NCBI RefSeq assembly: GCF_014534745.1
Contig: NZ_JACVVP010000002.1
Location: forward strand, 186,001-250,000
Length of the DNA stretch: 64,000 bases
Direction: 5' to 3'
Origin: Flammeovirga sp. EKP202
Lineage (GTDB): Bacteria > Bacteroidota > Bacteroidia > Cytophagales > Flammeovirgaceae
The notes under the pieces: generated by a model
Told to the model about the DNA's origin: nothing
Seen by the model: only the letters and a program-made list of their open reading frames with translations
Database searches by the model: none
Shown here: piece by piece, positions 35,111-44,209 of the stretch
How the letters are laid out: every line of letters starts with the position of its first letter
Position numbering within the stretch: the first letter of the stretch is position 1
Position numbers and translations under genes: made by a program

Positions 35111-35788
35111 CTAGTACCACTCTACAATATCATTTAGCGGTTTCCTTGTAATGTTAGGCACCTTCGCATCATCTGTTGGGTATCCTACCGGTATTAGAAG
35201 GTAAGGTCTTTCATTCGCCGGGCGTTTTAATTCCTTTGCCAAAAAGTTCATTGGAGAGGGAGTATGCGTCAAAGCCACTAACCCTGCCTCATGAATGGCA
35301 TTCAATAAAAAACCACTGGCCAAACCTACGGATTCATTTACATAGTAATTGTTGTGACGTATACCATGCTCATCAATTTCATATACTTGCTTAAAAACCA
35401 CAATCAGCCATGGAGCCTTTTCCAAAAAAGGTTTATTCCAATCCGTACCAAAGGGTTTTAAGTCATCCAACCACTCTTCACTCATTCTGCCGTGATAGCC
35501 TTCATACTCTTCCTTTTCTGCAGCAATACGAATGTTCTTTTTAACTTCTGGGCTTGAAACAGCACAAAAAGTCCAAGGCTGTTTGTTGGCTCCTGATGGT
35601 GCACAACTTGCTGCCTTAATGATATTTTCAATCACTTCTTTCTCCACTGGTTTATCAGAAAAGTCCCTAAGTGATCGTCTTTTGTTAATCTTATCGTAGT
35701 ATTCCTGCGTTTTCTTCAGCATTTGTTCTTCTGGAACTTCTAAAGAATTGTATGGTATAAAATCTTCCACAGCGTGCATATGTGTCAA
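35111..35788 (-). CDS. Nitroreductase-family FMN oxidoreductase
   Basis: 225 aa. The FMN-binding start KINKRRSLRDFSDKPV and the segment CAPSGANKQPWTFCAV are typical of the nitroreductase fold. The spacing and the SPMNFLAKELKRPANERPYLLIPVGYP part resemble the iodotyrosine-deiodinase-like branch. The physiological substrate is unknown. A monocistronic gene. Confidence 0.88.
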   Translation of the reverse strand: MTHMHAVEDFIPYNSLEVPEEQMLKKTQEYYDKINKRRSLRDFSDKPVEKEVIENIIKAASCAPSGANKQPWTFCAVSSPEVKKNIRIAAEKEEYEGYHGRMSEEWLDDLKPFGTDWNKPFLEKAPWLIVVFKQVYEIDEHGIRHNNYYVNESVGLASGFLLNAIHEAGLVALTHTPSPMNFLAKELKRPANERPYLLIPVGYPTDDAKVPNITRKPLNDIVEWY

Positions 35789-35847
35789 TGGGTTGAACGA
35801 ATAAAAGTATTTATAACACCTAAAAATACAATAAAAACTTTAATAAA

Positions 35848-36615
35848 TTAAAAAATAAAGCTATTAATTGCCAAAAGTAGTTCTTGAGGCTTCTCAGCGT
35901 GTACCCAATGTCCTGCTCCTTCAATCATTTCGACTGAAACAGAGGCAAATTTTTCATTAATCTCTTCTTGATCTGCTTGTTGTATATAGTTGGAGTTCGT
36001 GCCTCCAATAAATAATGTTGGTACTTCGATGGAATGTGTCATTGCTAAAGCTTTACCCACTTCCTCAATTTTAGCTGTAATGACAGGTAAATTGACTCTC
36101 CAAGCAAAACCTCCTTCTTTCTTTCGGTAGATGTTCTTTAATAGAAACGATCGTTCACCGAAGTTTGGTATATATTCTGCCAATAACTTATCCGCTTCGC
36201 CTCTAGTTTTTATAGAATCGATTGGTAAAGCATTCAATCCTTCCAAAATAGTTTGATGATGTACGGGATAAAAACGAGGTGAAATATCTACTACAACCAT
36301 TCTGCTGACCATTTCAGGATAATTGGCAGCAAACTGCATCACAGTCTTTCCTCCCATTGAATGTCCCAATATAATCGGCTTTTCTAACTGATGTGTCTCA
36401 ATAAATTCCTTTAGGTCCTCTGCCATCAACTGATAATTAAAGTCATCGCTATGCGGCGACTGACCGTGATTACGTTGATCAACCAAAAAAACATGTAATT
36501 TTTCCGACAATTGCTTCCCTAATGTCATCCAATTATCGCATTGTCCGAAAAGTCCATGAAGTATGATTAATGGTTTATTTCCTCTTTCACCAATTTCTCT
36601 GTAAAACAAATTCAT
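35848..36615 (-). CDS. Alpha/beta-hydrolase, YbfF-like esterase
   Basis: 255 aa from MNLFYREIGERGNKP (ATG at 36615), chosen because the longer frame adds a non-homologous hydrophobic leader. The oxyanion motif is LHGLFGQCDNW, the nucleophile elbow GHSMGG and the catalytic His in GAGHWVHAEKP. VDQRNHGQSPHS is typical of the YbfF/ABHD11 group of acyl-ester hydrolases. Confidence 0.9.
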   Translation of the reverse strand: MNLFYREIGERGNKPLIILHGLFGQCDNWMTLGKQLSEKLHVFLVDQRNHGQSPHSDDFNYQLMAEDLKEFIETHQLEKPIILGHSMGGKTVMQFAANYPEMVSRMVVVDISPRFYPVHHQTILEGLNALPIDSIKTRGEADKLLAEYIPNFGERSFLLKNIYRKKEGGFAWRVNLPVITAKIEEVGKALAMTHSIEVPTLFIGGTNSNYIQQADQEEINEKFASVSVEMIEGAGHWVHAEKPQELLLAINSFIF

Positions 36616-36697
36616 TATATATGAAATTTTAATTAGAAAATGTAAAGATGTAGTTTTGAGGAGAAATAAAAAAAACATCCTCTTTAAAAGAGAACAA

Positions 36698-37195
36698 ATG
36701 AAATTTATAAATCAATCAATTGTAGCGTATTTAATCTTATTCCTATCCCTGATATCTTGTGGATTGAGAACTTCAGATAAGATTGATGCCAACAGTGTAA
36801 ACAAGCAAATCAAAGAACGTAAGATAAAGCAGATTAAAGAAAATGACATTGCTGAAAAAGGCTTTTCAATTGGAAGTTCTATCATAAAGACTATTTCTAT
36901 TGATCAAGCTTGCGGTGACCTGTCTTTAGATATTTTTGCTGATAGCTTAAAGCCCTATATCAAAAAAGCTTGGATAGAATGCTCTACGCCTACTGATGAA
37001 ATTGAGAAAAGCGTTTGGGAAGCCTATCAATATAACCTTGATAACAACTTACCACTCAACGATAATATTCAAAAAATCATCACTTCTTCCAATAAGAAGT
37101 CTTATCTCTACTCTTCAGCCATGAATAACAATGGTTCTTTAAAAATAGTTCAAATTGAACTCAATCATAAGGCATTGGTGTTGGCGTTGTATTAA
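36698..37195 (+). CDS. Small lipoprotein, unknown
   Basis: 165 aa from the ATG at 36698, giving the lipoprotein signal MKFINQSIVAYLILFLSLISC. The rest is polar with no recognised domain; it contains two further cysteines (QACGDL; WIECSTP). It is divergent from the esterase gene. Confidence 0.7.
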   Translation: MKFINQSIVAYLILFLSLISCGLRTSDKIDANSVNKQIKERKIKQIKENDIAEKGFSIGSSIIKTISIDQACGDLSLDIFADSLKPYIKKAWIECSTPTDEIEKSVWEAYQYNLDNNLPLNDNIQKIITSSNKKSYLYSSAMNNNGSLKIVQIELNHKALVLALY

Positions 37196-37309
37196 AAATG
37201 AGTACTATTTAGCAGAAAGGTAAACAAGATTATCTTTTCTATTTACTTCCTCATTTTTTAGTTTTCTTTCAAAGAATAAGTAGCGATAGATGATGAATTC
37301 TGATTTATT

Positions 37310-37344
37310 TTTGGTTTAGTACTTCATAGAAAATACTACCTTTG
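37310..37344 (+). promoter_or_regulatory. Promoter of the pth operon
   Basis: TTTG (37310-37313), 23 bp, TACCTTTG (37337-37344): a good match to the Bacteroidota consensus, 40 bp before the pth start. Confidence 0.65.
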
Positions 37345-37384
37345 CGTATTAAATTCGTTATCAAGAAATTTCTTAATACAAACA

Positions 37385-37945
37385 ATGAAATATTTAATCG
37401 TAGGCTTGGGCAATATTGGTCCTGAATATGCAAAAACTCGTCACAATATTGGTTTTATGGTGGCTGATTATCTAGCAAAAAAGCATGACACTTCTTTTGA
37501 AATGGATCGCTTAGCCTATGTTGCTGATTTTAAACATAAAGGAAGAAGTATTACAATTATCAAACCTACTACTTACATGAACTTAAGTGGTAAAGCTGTA
37601 AAATATTGGGCCAATCAATTAAAAATCAAAACAGAGAATATTTTGGTGATTGTAGATGATTTGGCTATTCCTTACACTAGCCTACGAATGAGAGGGAAAG
37701 GTGGTGCTGCTGGTCATAATGGTTTGAAAGATATTGAAGCACAGTTGCAAACAGCCGCTTACCCAAGATTACGTTTCGGTATTGGTGATAATTATTCCAA
37801 AGGAAAACAAGTTGATTTTGTGTTGGGTGAGTTTACAGAAGATGAGAAAATTGATTTGGATGGTTTAATTGAAAAGTCAGCCGATATGTGTCTTTCTTTT
37901 GCTTCCATAGGTTTATCAAGAACGATGACCCAATATAACAAATAA
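37385..37945 (+). CDS. pth: Peptidyl-tRNA hydrolase
   Basis: 186 aa, the usual length. It begins MKYLIVGLGNIGPEYAKTRHN with catalytic His20; other signatures are KPTTYMNLSGKAV, VDDL and KGGAAGHNGLKDIE. It recycles peptidyl-tRNA released by ribosome drop-off. First gene of a three-gene operon. Confidence 0.97.
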   Translation: MKYLIVGLGNIGPEYAKTRHNIGFMVADYLAKKHDTSFEMDRLAYVADFKHKGRSITIIKPTTYMNLSGKAVKYWANQLKIKTENILVIVDDLAIPYTSLRMRGKGGAAGHNGLKDIEAQLQTAAYPRLRFGIGDNYSKGKQVDFVLGEFTEDEKIDLDGLIEKSADMCLSFASIGLSRTMTQYNK

Positions 37946-37946
37946 T

Positions 37947-38696
37947 ATGACAGATAAAAATATCAAAGGCATTTCGGGATATATCATGATCATTGTCCAA
38001 GCAGTTTTGTTTGGTGCAGCTGGTTATGTTTTATCTCTTCCTGATTTGGGCGCCATCTCCATGCTTCTACTTTTTGTAGACGTGGTGTTATTGAGAGGTT
38101 ACTTTATTACAAGTGAAGGTAACGCTGCTCTTCTTTCACTTTTAGGGAAATACAAAGGCACGATCAACAAATCTGGCTTTTATTGGTACCATCCTTTCAG
38201 AAGTATTCAAAAAATCTCTTTGAAAGACGAGGTGCAAATGGTAGGTCCCTGGGATACTTTTGCTAAAGATGGTGTACAATTAGAAATGAGTGTTGAATTG
38301 AGATGGAAGGTAGCTGACGCTGCCAATGCCTATTATGGTATGTCCAATATCAAAGATTCAGTGCTTTCTATTGCGAAAGAAACCGCTCAAACGTTAATAG
38401 AAATGTATCCATACGAGGATTTTGGAGAAGAACGTGTTTCTTTGCGCTTACATTCTACTACCGTGAATCATGCTTACGCAACTGCACTCAAGAAAAAACT
38501 AGAAGAAGTTGGTGTTCATTTAGAAAGTGCTCGCTTCAATAGTATTCGTTCGCTAGGTAAGAAAAGAGCGGCGAATGAGGCTGTGGCAATTGCTCATCAG
38601 ATGATTCAGGAGGTAGATCAGGTCAATCAGTTGACAGATAGTGAAAAGGCAGGAATGAAATTACAGCTGATGTCACTTTTAATGACTGAAAAATAA
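37947..38696 (+). CDS. SPFH/band 7 domain protein
   Basis: 249 aa, starting one base after the pth stop. An N-terminal membrane hairpin (about 9-53) is followed by an SPFH domain (GKYKGTINKSGFYWYHPF ... LKDEVQMVGPWDTFAKDGVQLEMSVELRWKV) and a C-terminal helical part. Such proteins organise membrane microdomains and protease complexes. Its place between two translation genes is unusual. Confidence 0.88.
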   Translation: MTDKNIKGISGYIMIIVQAVLFGAAGYVLSLPDLGAISMLLLFVDVVLLRGYFITSEGNAALLSLLGKYKGTINKSGFYWYHPFRSIQKISLKDEVQMVGPWDTFAKDGVQLEMSVELRWKVADAANAYYGMSNIKDSVLSIAKETAQTLIEMYPYEDFGEERVSLRLHSTTVNHAYATALKKKLEEVGVHLESARFNSIRSLGKKRAANEAVAIAHQMIQEVDQVNQLTDSEKAGMKLQLMSLLMTEK

Positions 38697-38717
38697 AAAG
38701 AGAACAAGTTTAAAGAT

Positions 38718-39245
38718 ATGCATAAAGATGAATGTTTCGAGTTTGGTAAAATCACCAAAACTCATGGTCTAAATGGTGAGGTTTTATTTTTCCTCGACGT
38801 GGATGATCCTTCTAAATACGAAGGTCTTGATGTTGTATTTTTAGAGAGAAGAGGAAGTTTGGTTCCTTTTTTCTTAGAATACTTATCACTTCATAATAAT
38901 AGATACATTGCAAAGTTTGAGGACATTGATAGTATAGAAGCGGCGGCAGAATTAAAAGACGCTCAGCTTTACCTTCCTTTATCTGCTTTGCCTAAATTAG
39001 AAGACGGACAATTCTACTACCATGACATTGAAGGCTTCACTGTAGTAGATAATAACTTAGGATCTTTGGGTACTGTACATAAAGTGTACACTAACTCTGC
39101 TCAAGATATTTTAGAAATGAAATACAAAGGTAAAGAGGTCTTGATTCCTATCAATGATGAAATCATCATCAAAGCAGATCTGGAAAAGAAGGAATTATAC
39201 ACTAATATTCCTGATGGATTACTAGACATTTATATGGAAGAATAA
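38718..39245 (+). CDS. rimM: Ribosome maturation factor RimM
   Basis: 175 aa. RimM N-domain FEFGKITKTHGLNGEVLFFLDVD and C-terminal PRC-barrel (FYYHDIEGFTVVDNNLGSLGTV ... VLIPINDEIIIKADLEKKELYTNIPDGLLDIY). It assists 30S head assembly through S19 binding. The usual rpsP and trmD neighbours are absent. Confidence 0.95.
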   Translation: MHKDECFEFGKITKTHGLNGEVLFFLDVDDPSKYEGLDVVFLERRGSLVPFFLEYLSLHNNRYIAKFEDIDSIEAAAELKDAQLYLPLSALPKLEDGQFYYHDIEGFTVVDNNLGSLGTVHKVYTNSAQDILEMKYKGKEVLIPINDEIIIKADLEKKELYTNIPDGLLDIYMEE

Positions 39246-39292
39246 GCCATAAACATCAATAACAACTTCCTTTAAGGAAGTACATATTCACT

Positions 39293-39338
39293 AAAAGCTT
39301 CATTTTAAGAGAATTTCACTCCTTAAAATGAAGCTTTT
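39293..39338 (+). terminator. Terminator of the pth-SPFH-rimM operon
   Basis: 17-bp perfect stem AAAAGCTTCATTTTAAG and its complement. A smaller palindrome ACTTCC-TTTAA-GGAAGT precedes it at 39265-39281. Confidence 0.92.
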
Positions 39339-39494
39339 ATATTTTGTAACATAACAGTTGTTTATGTTCAAAATCATTTAATTTAATCAATAGCTCTTTG
39401 TTAATCAGTCACGTTACTTTGTACATACATAAACAAAAGACAATCTAATCATTCGTTTATGTAACCGTCATTATCAATATTTAAACTACTTTAC

Positions 39495-40061
39495 GTGAAA
39501 AAGCTACTACTAATCACCGGCATTGTGTTGCTGGGCTTATTTACTTCCCAAAACGATGCTAACGCACAGACAAGTATTCAATACTACTATGGTATGGGCA
39601 ATGTTCAACAAATTTCTGTTTGGCAGAATATTGACGATAATAACTTATTGAACTTTCGTGTTGGTTATCAGGATTTTGCTGAAGAAAATGTAAGTATGTC
39701 CATCGGATATGGACGTCTTTTTGGTGAGTTCTTACCTTACTTGGTCTTTAACAAAGACGTTACTTCTGAGTTAAATAATTACTCGTTTACGAACGGATAT
39801 TATTGGGCTCCTGGCGGACGTTGGGATTGGGCTATTGGTTGGACACTTAATCAACATGAAACAATGAGAGGAACATCTGAACGCCCTGAAGGTACTTATT
39901 CAGCATGGTCTCAAAGTTATTGGTTTGATGCTTATTACAATCTTATTGAGTGGAGAGCTCAAATAGGGGTTGAAGTAGGGGTTACTTCTTCAGGAGTAAA
40001 ATTCTGGGGTGTAATGTTTAGTAAAGCATTAGATTTTAGTAAGAAAGATAAAATGAAATAA
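39495..40061 (+). CDS. Secreted beta-strand-rich protein, unknown
   Basis: 188 aa starting at a GTG. The signal peptide MKKLLLITGIVLLGLF ends at ANAQ. The mature part is rich in Trp and Tyr with amphipathic strands (WAIGWTLNQHE; YWFDAYYNLIEWRAQIG), suggesting a small outer-membrane barrel. Not recognised further. Confidence 0.78.
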   Translation: MKKLLLITGIVLLGLFTSQNDANAQTSIQYYYGMGNVQQISVWQNIDDNNLLNFRVGYQDFAEENVSMSIGYGRLFGEFLPYLVFNKDVTSELNNYSFTNGYYWAPGGRWDWAIGWTLNQHETMRGTSERPEGTYSAWSQSYWFDAYYNLIEWRAQIGVEVGVTSSGVKFWGVMFSKALDFSKKDKMK

Positions 40062-40086
40062 GCTCTATTTTAGAGATAGAACATAG

Positions 40087-40123
40087 AAAGTGATGCATTT
40101 CGATTATGAAATTTCATCACTTT
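40087..40123 (+). terminator. Terminator after the 39495 gene
   Basis: AAAGTGATG / CATCACTTT stem followed by a T-run. Confidence 0.85.
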
Positions 40124-40165
40124 TTTTTTAAGTTTACTTCGGAAAAACAACCAAAACGGAAGTAA

Positions 40166-41035
40166 ATGATACTACAACTGCTAAATGCCCCCTTTCCTTT
40201 TCTAGATTCTCATCGATCGAGATGGTTATTTGCTACTTTAGCAGGAGTATTTGTCTTTACTTTTCTTCTGGTATTCCAGCCTTTTGAATTACATCAGATA
40301 CAATTCAATAAACCTATTTTTATTTTAGGGTATGGTTTGATCACTTTTGGGGTTATCTGTTTTGCTTTATTTTTACTTCCAAAATTATTTAAAACAACTT
40401 TTCAAAAAGATCAATGGACCGTCGGAAAAACGATTTTCTTCGCTCTTTTCCAATTACTATTCATCAGTATTTTAAACTGGGCTTATACCCATTACTTTTC
40501 TTGTCAAGTTGAGATTACTGCTGCCACTGATCATTCTTTTCCATATTTTATTTTCATCACACTTTCTATCGGCATTTTTCCATGTGCATTTTTAGTATTA
40601 TTTCTAGAAAGAAAACTAAGAGAAGAGAAAGAATCTAAAGCAGACTCGATCAATAAAAATATTTCAATACATAAACAACAATCAGTCAAAGAAGATCATC
40701 AGGTCTATAAAATAGGTACTGAAAAGCAATTTGTCGCTTCTTTGGCCCATGAACTTTTGTGTATAAAATCCGAAGGCAACTATTTAGAGCTCTATCAATG
40801 GAAAGAGGATCAATTATTGAAACATGTGGTCCGTTTACCGCTAAAAACTGCAAAATCTATTTTAGAAAAAGAGAAAGATATTCATCATTGCCACCGATCA
40901 TATGTTGCCAATTTCCAACACCTTGAAAAAGTTTCCGGCAATGCTCGTAACTATGAGATTCAACTTCAAAACCTTCCATTTTCAATTCCTATATCAAGGT
41001 CATTTTCAAAAGAACTCATTGATTTCTACCTCTAG
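40166..41035 (+). CDS. Membrane-anchored LytTR-type transcription regulator
   Basis: 289 aa. Four predicted membrane helices in residues about 18-155 (LFATLAGVFVFTFLLVF; ILGYGLITFGVICFALFLL; TIFFALFQLLFISILNWAY; YFIFITLSIGIFPCAFLVLFL), a linker, and a LytTR DNA-binding domain (about 190-289: LLCIKSEGNYLELYQ ... HCHRSYVANFQHLEKVSG ... PISRSFSKELIDF). There is no receiver domain, so it senses a membrane signal directly or through the bilayer. It lies 147 bp upstream of the DUF2141-desaturase operon. Confidence 0.9.
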   Translation: MILQLLNAPFPFLDSHRSRWLFATLAGVFVFTFLLVFQPFELHQIQFNKPIFILGYGLITFGVICFALFLLPKLFKTTFQKDQWTVGKTIFFALFQLLFISILNWAYTHYFSCQVEITAATDHSFPYFIFITLSIGIFPCAFLVLFLERKLREEKESKADSINKNISIHKQQSVKEDHQVYKIGTEKQFVASLAHELLCIKSEGNYLELYQWKEDQLLKHVVRLPLKTAKSILEKEKDIHHCHRSYVANFQHLEKVSGNARNYEIQLQNLPFSIPISRSFSKELIDFYL

Positions 41036-41048
41036 AAGCCTTCCCATT

Positions 41049-41151
41049 CGTCACAAAAACGCCCATTAATCACTCAAAAACGTCACTTTACATCATATCT
41101 TCCCACTTATAACTTCTCACTGGCAAACTCGATTTAGTACCTCTATGTTTG
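41049..41151 (+). promoter_or_regulatory. Promoter region of the DUF2141-desaturase operon
   Basis: Contains TATGTTTG (41144-41151), a perfect -7 box 31 bp before the start codon, and two CGTCAC words 32 bp apart (41049 and 41081) that could be sites for the adjacent LytTR regulator. Confidence 0.5.
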
Positions 41152-41182
41152 TATTGTTATCCACAAAAAAATAAGAATACAA

Positions 41183-41611
41183 ATGAAGACATTACTCTTA
41201 TTGTCCACACTTTTTTTCTCCTTTTATCTCAACATAATGGAAGATAAAAATACTGTTGAAGTTACCATTACAGAGGTTACATCTGATAAAGGGAAACTTA
41301 TGATTGGTCTTTATAATAAAGAGAACACCTTTCCCAAGTACGAAGAAGTTTATCAAGGTCAAATTATTTCTGCTCAAAAAGGAAAAGTGAATTGTACTTT
41401 CAGCAACCTTCCAAAAGGTGAATACGCCATTGCAGTATGGCATGATGAAAACAATAATCAATCATTAGATACAAATTGGGTAGGCATACCGAAAGAAAAA
41501 TATGGTTTTTCTAACAATCCAGACTCAAGATTTGGTGCACCTTCTTTCAAGAAAGCCACTTTTGATTTTAATCAAGACAAAACAATTTCATTAACCATTA
41601 AACTCAATTAA
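41183..41611 (+). CDS. DUF2141 secreted protein
   Basis: 142 aa with a short hydrophobic leader (MKTLLLLSTLFFSFYLNI). DUF2141 landmarks: KGKLMIGLYNKENTFP, CTFSNLPKGEYAIAVWHDENNNQSLDTN, GIPKEKYGFSNNP. Proteins of this family are often next to carotenoid genes in Bacteroidota; their role is unknown. Two bases separate its stop from the next start. Confidence 0.88.
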   Translation: MKTLLLLSTLFFSFYLNIMEDKNTVEVTITEVTSDKGKLMIGLYNKENTFPKYEEVYQGQIISAQKGKVNCTFSNLPKGEYAIAVWHDENNNQSLDTNWVGIPKEKYGFSNNPDSRFGAPSFKKATFDFNQDKTISLTIKLN

Positions 41612-41613
41612 TC

Positions 41614-43845
41614 ATGAGCAAAAATACATTTGACACAATTATAATCGGTGGTGGTCTTGGAGGACTGACAGCTGGTGCTACATTAGCTAAATTAGGTAAA
41701 AAGGTATTATTGCTAGAGCAACATTACGTATTGGGTGGTTGTGCTACTACTTTCAAAAGAAAAGATTTTGTCATGGAAGTAGGGTTACATGAAATGGATG
41801 GCCTTTTTGAAAAAGATTTGAAGATGGATATTTTCAAATTTCTAGAAGTCGACCAACACGTAGATTTAATTCAGGTTCCGGAGCTATATCGTTTAAAATC
41901 TAAAAACCTGGATTTTGTTTTCCCTCACGGACATGACGAAAGTATTAATGCCTTGATTGAGAAGTTTCCTTCGGAAGAAAAAGGCATAAGAAGTTTCATG
42001 GCTTTGATGAATGGCGTTTTGGAAGAGTTACCTAGTTTCCCGAATCAAAAATGGAAACAAAATTTGGGTTTACCTTTTATGCCTCTTACGCACCCTAATC
42101 TTGTAAAGGCTTCCCGCAAAACGGTTGGAGAGTGGCTAGATCATTATTTTGAAGACGAAGATCTCAAACTATTACTTCAAGCCAATCTGCTTTACTATCA
42201 TGATGACCCCTACACTATGTCTATGATTTATTTCTCAGCAGCTCAATCTAGTTATATACAAGGTGGTGGCCATTTTGTCAAAGGAGGATCGCAAAAGCTT
42301 TCGGATTACCTCGCCTCGATCGTTGATCAGAGTAGTGGACAAGTGCTTGTTGGAAAGAAGGTCAATAAGATTATTGTTGAAAATGGTAAGGCCGTTGGAG
42401 TGGAATTTACAGATAAATACAATACTGGTAAAACACACACTGTCTTTGCCTCAAAAATCATAGCGAATACAGCTGTACCGTTGGTGCAAAAATTACTTCC
42501 ACCCAAAGAAGGAAATAAACTAAACAGCAAAATCAAAAACCTAAAAGCTGCATGTTCTTTATTGAGTATTTACATTGGATTCAAAAAAGAAATCAAAGAT
42601 TTGGGTACTGATCATTACTCTACGTTCATTTCTGATGATAATATGACTAGCATTAAAGAGGTGTACAACAATTGTAAGGGGTCTTGGGAAAAGAGAAACT
42701 TTGTATTTGTGGATTATAGTCAGATTGATTCGCAATTAGCTCCTAAGGGCAAATCATTTGGTGCTATATGTGCTGCCGATTACCTGACCGACTGGGAGAG
42801 CCTCTCTACGGAAGAATATGCTCTAAAGAAGGAAGAAGTAGCAACAATCTTTTTTAATCGCTTAGAAGAACATTTCCCGGGCATTAAGGAGGAAATTGAA
42901 TATTATGAGGTAGGTACTTCCAAAACCATACAACGATACACTATGAATCCGGAGGGAACGCCTTATGGTTTTGCTCAAACTGCTGATCAAGCCGGAAAAA
43001 ATAGAACTCCTTTGGCTTCGCCGATCAAAAACTTACATTTTGCTGGTGCTTGGACTTTTCCAGGTGGAGGCTTTACAGGAGCCATCATTAGTGGCTTTTT
43101 AAGTGCCCAAGAAGTCAATAAGAGCATTAAAACTACTGTTGAGGATTATGGTATTTTAGAAGATGAAAACGTCATAGAACTGATTAGAAAGAAATGTATT
43201 GCTGATAATACGTATGAATTTACTTTCACTAAGCCGAAAGGGTTTAATTATCAAGCGGGGCAGTATGGTATATTAGAACTGATCAATCCAAAATTCAATG
43301 CAGTAGAAATTCCACATAGGGCATTATCTTTCGTTTCTCATCCTGATGAGCCTTACCTGCGTTTTGCATTAAGATTAAGCGACAGTAGCTATAAAAGATC
43401 TTTGATGGCTTTAAGTGAAGGTGCAAAATGTAAATGCTATGGCCCCATTGGTGACTTTACAAATCAGAAATTCACTCAGAAAGACAAAGGAATTGTATTT
43501 ATCGTATCAGGCATAGGTATTACCCCTATCCTTCCTTTAATTCGAGAGCATCAGAAACAACATCAAAATACACCGATCACTTTACTGTACTCCAATAAGA
43601 CTTTGGAAGCTTGTGCTTATCATGATCACTTTATTGGTTTGGAAAATGAAAACTTCAGTTATCATACCGTTTTAACTGCCACTGAAAAAAGGATGGACAA
43701 GGATTACATTAAAGGAAAAATCGAAAACATAGAACAGTACCGTTTCTGTATTGTTGGAGGAAGGTCTTTTGTGTTAGGTATGCAAAAGGAATTGCAAGAC
43801 CTGCAGGTTTCCAATGAAGATATCATTGTAGACGATTTTGGGTGA
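41614..43845 (+). CDS. Carotenoid isomerase/desaturase-like flavoprotein fused to a ferredoxin-reductase-type module
   Basis: 743 aa. Residues 1-505 form a CrtI/CrtISO/retinol-saturase-like FAD protein: dinucleotide fold IIIGGGLGGLTAGATLAKLGKK, substrate-side GGCATTFKRKDFVMEVGLHEMDG and C-terminal FAD motif LHFAGAWTFPGGGFTGAIISG. Residues about 520-743 form a ferredoxin-NADP reductase-like module with FAD motif HRALSFVSH, nucleotide motif VSGIGITPILPLI and an acidic/aromatic end IIVDDFG. No ferredoxin-type Fe-S cysteines are present. The fusion suggests internal electron supply to a saturase or isomerase. It is co-transcribed with the DUF2141 gene and probably controlled by the upstream LytTR protein. 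Confidence 0.85.
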   Translation: MSKNTFDTIIIGGGLGGLTAGATLAKLGKKVLLLEQHYVLGGCATTFKRKDFVMEVGLHEMDGLFEKDLKMDIFKFLEVDQHVDLIQVPELYRLKSKNLDFVFPHGHDESINALIEKFPSEEKGIRSFMALMNGVLEELPSFPNQKWKQNLGLPFMPLTHPNLVKASRKTVGEWLDHYFEDEDLKLLLQANLLYYHDDPYTMSMIYFSAAQSSYIQGGGHFVKGGSQKLSDYLASIVDQSSGQVLVGKKVNKIIVENGKAVGVEFTDKYNTGKTHTVFASKIIANTAVPLVQKLLPPKEGNKLNSKIKNLKAACSLLSIYIGFKKEIKDLGTDHYSTFISDDNMTSIKEVYNNCKGSWEKRNFVFVDYSQIDSQLAPKGKSFGAICAADYLTDWESLSTEEYALKKEEVATIFFNRLEEHFPGIKEEIEYYEVGTSKTIQRYTMNPEGTPYGFAQTADQAGKNRTPLASPIKNLHFAGAWTFPGGGFTGAIISGFLSAQEVNKSIKTTVEDYGILEDENVIELIRKKCIADNTYEFTFTKPKGFNYQAGQYGILELINPKFNAVEIPHRALSFVSHPDEPYLRFALRLSDSSYKRSLMALSEGAKCKCYGPIGDFTNQKFTQKDKGIVFIVSGIGITPILPLIREHQKQHQNTPITLLYSNKTLEACAYHDHFIGLENENFSYHTVLTATEKRMDKDYIKGKIENIEQYRFCIVGGRSFVLGMQKELQDLQVSNEDIIVDDFG

Positions 43846-43915
43846 TAAAGTGAGAAAAGAGGTATGAATAAAGATACAGTTCTTAAAAACAATTTCCCTT
43901 CTCCTTCTTAAAAGA

Positions 43916-43952
43916 AAAAGGTCATTCTATTTATGTGATAGAATGACCTTTT
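43916..43952 (+). terminator. Terminator of the desaturase-fusion operon
   Basis: AAAAGGTCATTCTAT / ATAGAATGACCTTTT stem with a 7-base loop, about 70 bp after the stop at 43845. Confidence 0.92.
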
Positions 43953-43978
43953 CATTATAAAATCTTAGGTATAAAAAA

Positions 43979-44064
43979 ACAAGCCGGGAACGCATCGCTC
44001 AACTCCTTACCCTTGCTTGCTTCCGCACCTGGGGGATTCGGAGGAGCAAATCGACCCGACTTGC
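43979..44064 (-). ncRNA. ffs: Signal recognition particle RNA, small bacterial type
   Basis: The minus strand contains the SRP RNA core GGTGCGGAAGCAAGCAAGGG with the GGAA tetraloop. Closing helices form between AAGTCGGG near the 5' end and CCCGGCTT at the 3' end. A T7 run follows for termination, and a good promoter precedes it. Exact ends are estimated. This RNA binds Ffh for co-translational membrane targeting. Confidence 0.88.
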
Positions 44065-44068
44065 GATG

Positions 44069-44098
44069 CAAAGGTAAGTACATTTTTTAATTCCGCAA
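44069..44098 (-). promoter_or_regulatory. Promoter of the SRP RNA gene
   Basis: Minus strand: TTG (44096-44098), 19 bp, TACCTTTG (44069-44076). Both elements and spacing match the Bacteroidota housekeeping consensus, placing the RNA 5' end near 44063. Confidence 0.75.
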
Positions 44099-44209
44099 TG
44101 GTTTTTTATTATTTTTTTCTCAAAAACTTATAAGTTAGCGCTAATTATTTAGCTTTCAATAAATTAAAGATGATTTTTTATTTTAAAATAAATATCAATC
44201 TCAAAAAAA

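Noticed and set aside
43979-44064. Structured GC-richer segment considered as a tRNA
   Set aside because: There is no cloverleaf or T-loop; the GGAA tetraloop core and terminal helix identify SRP RNA.
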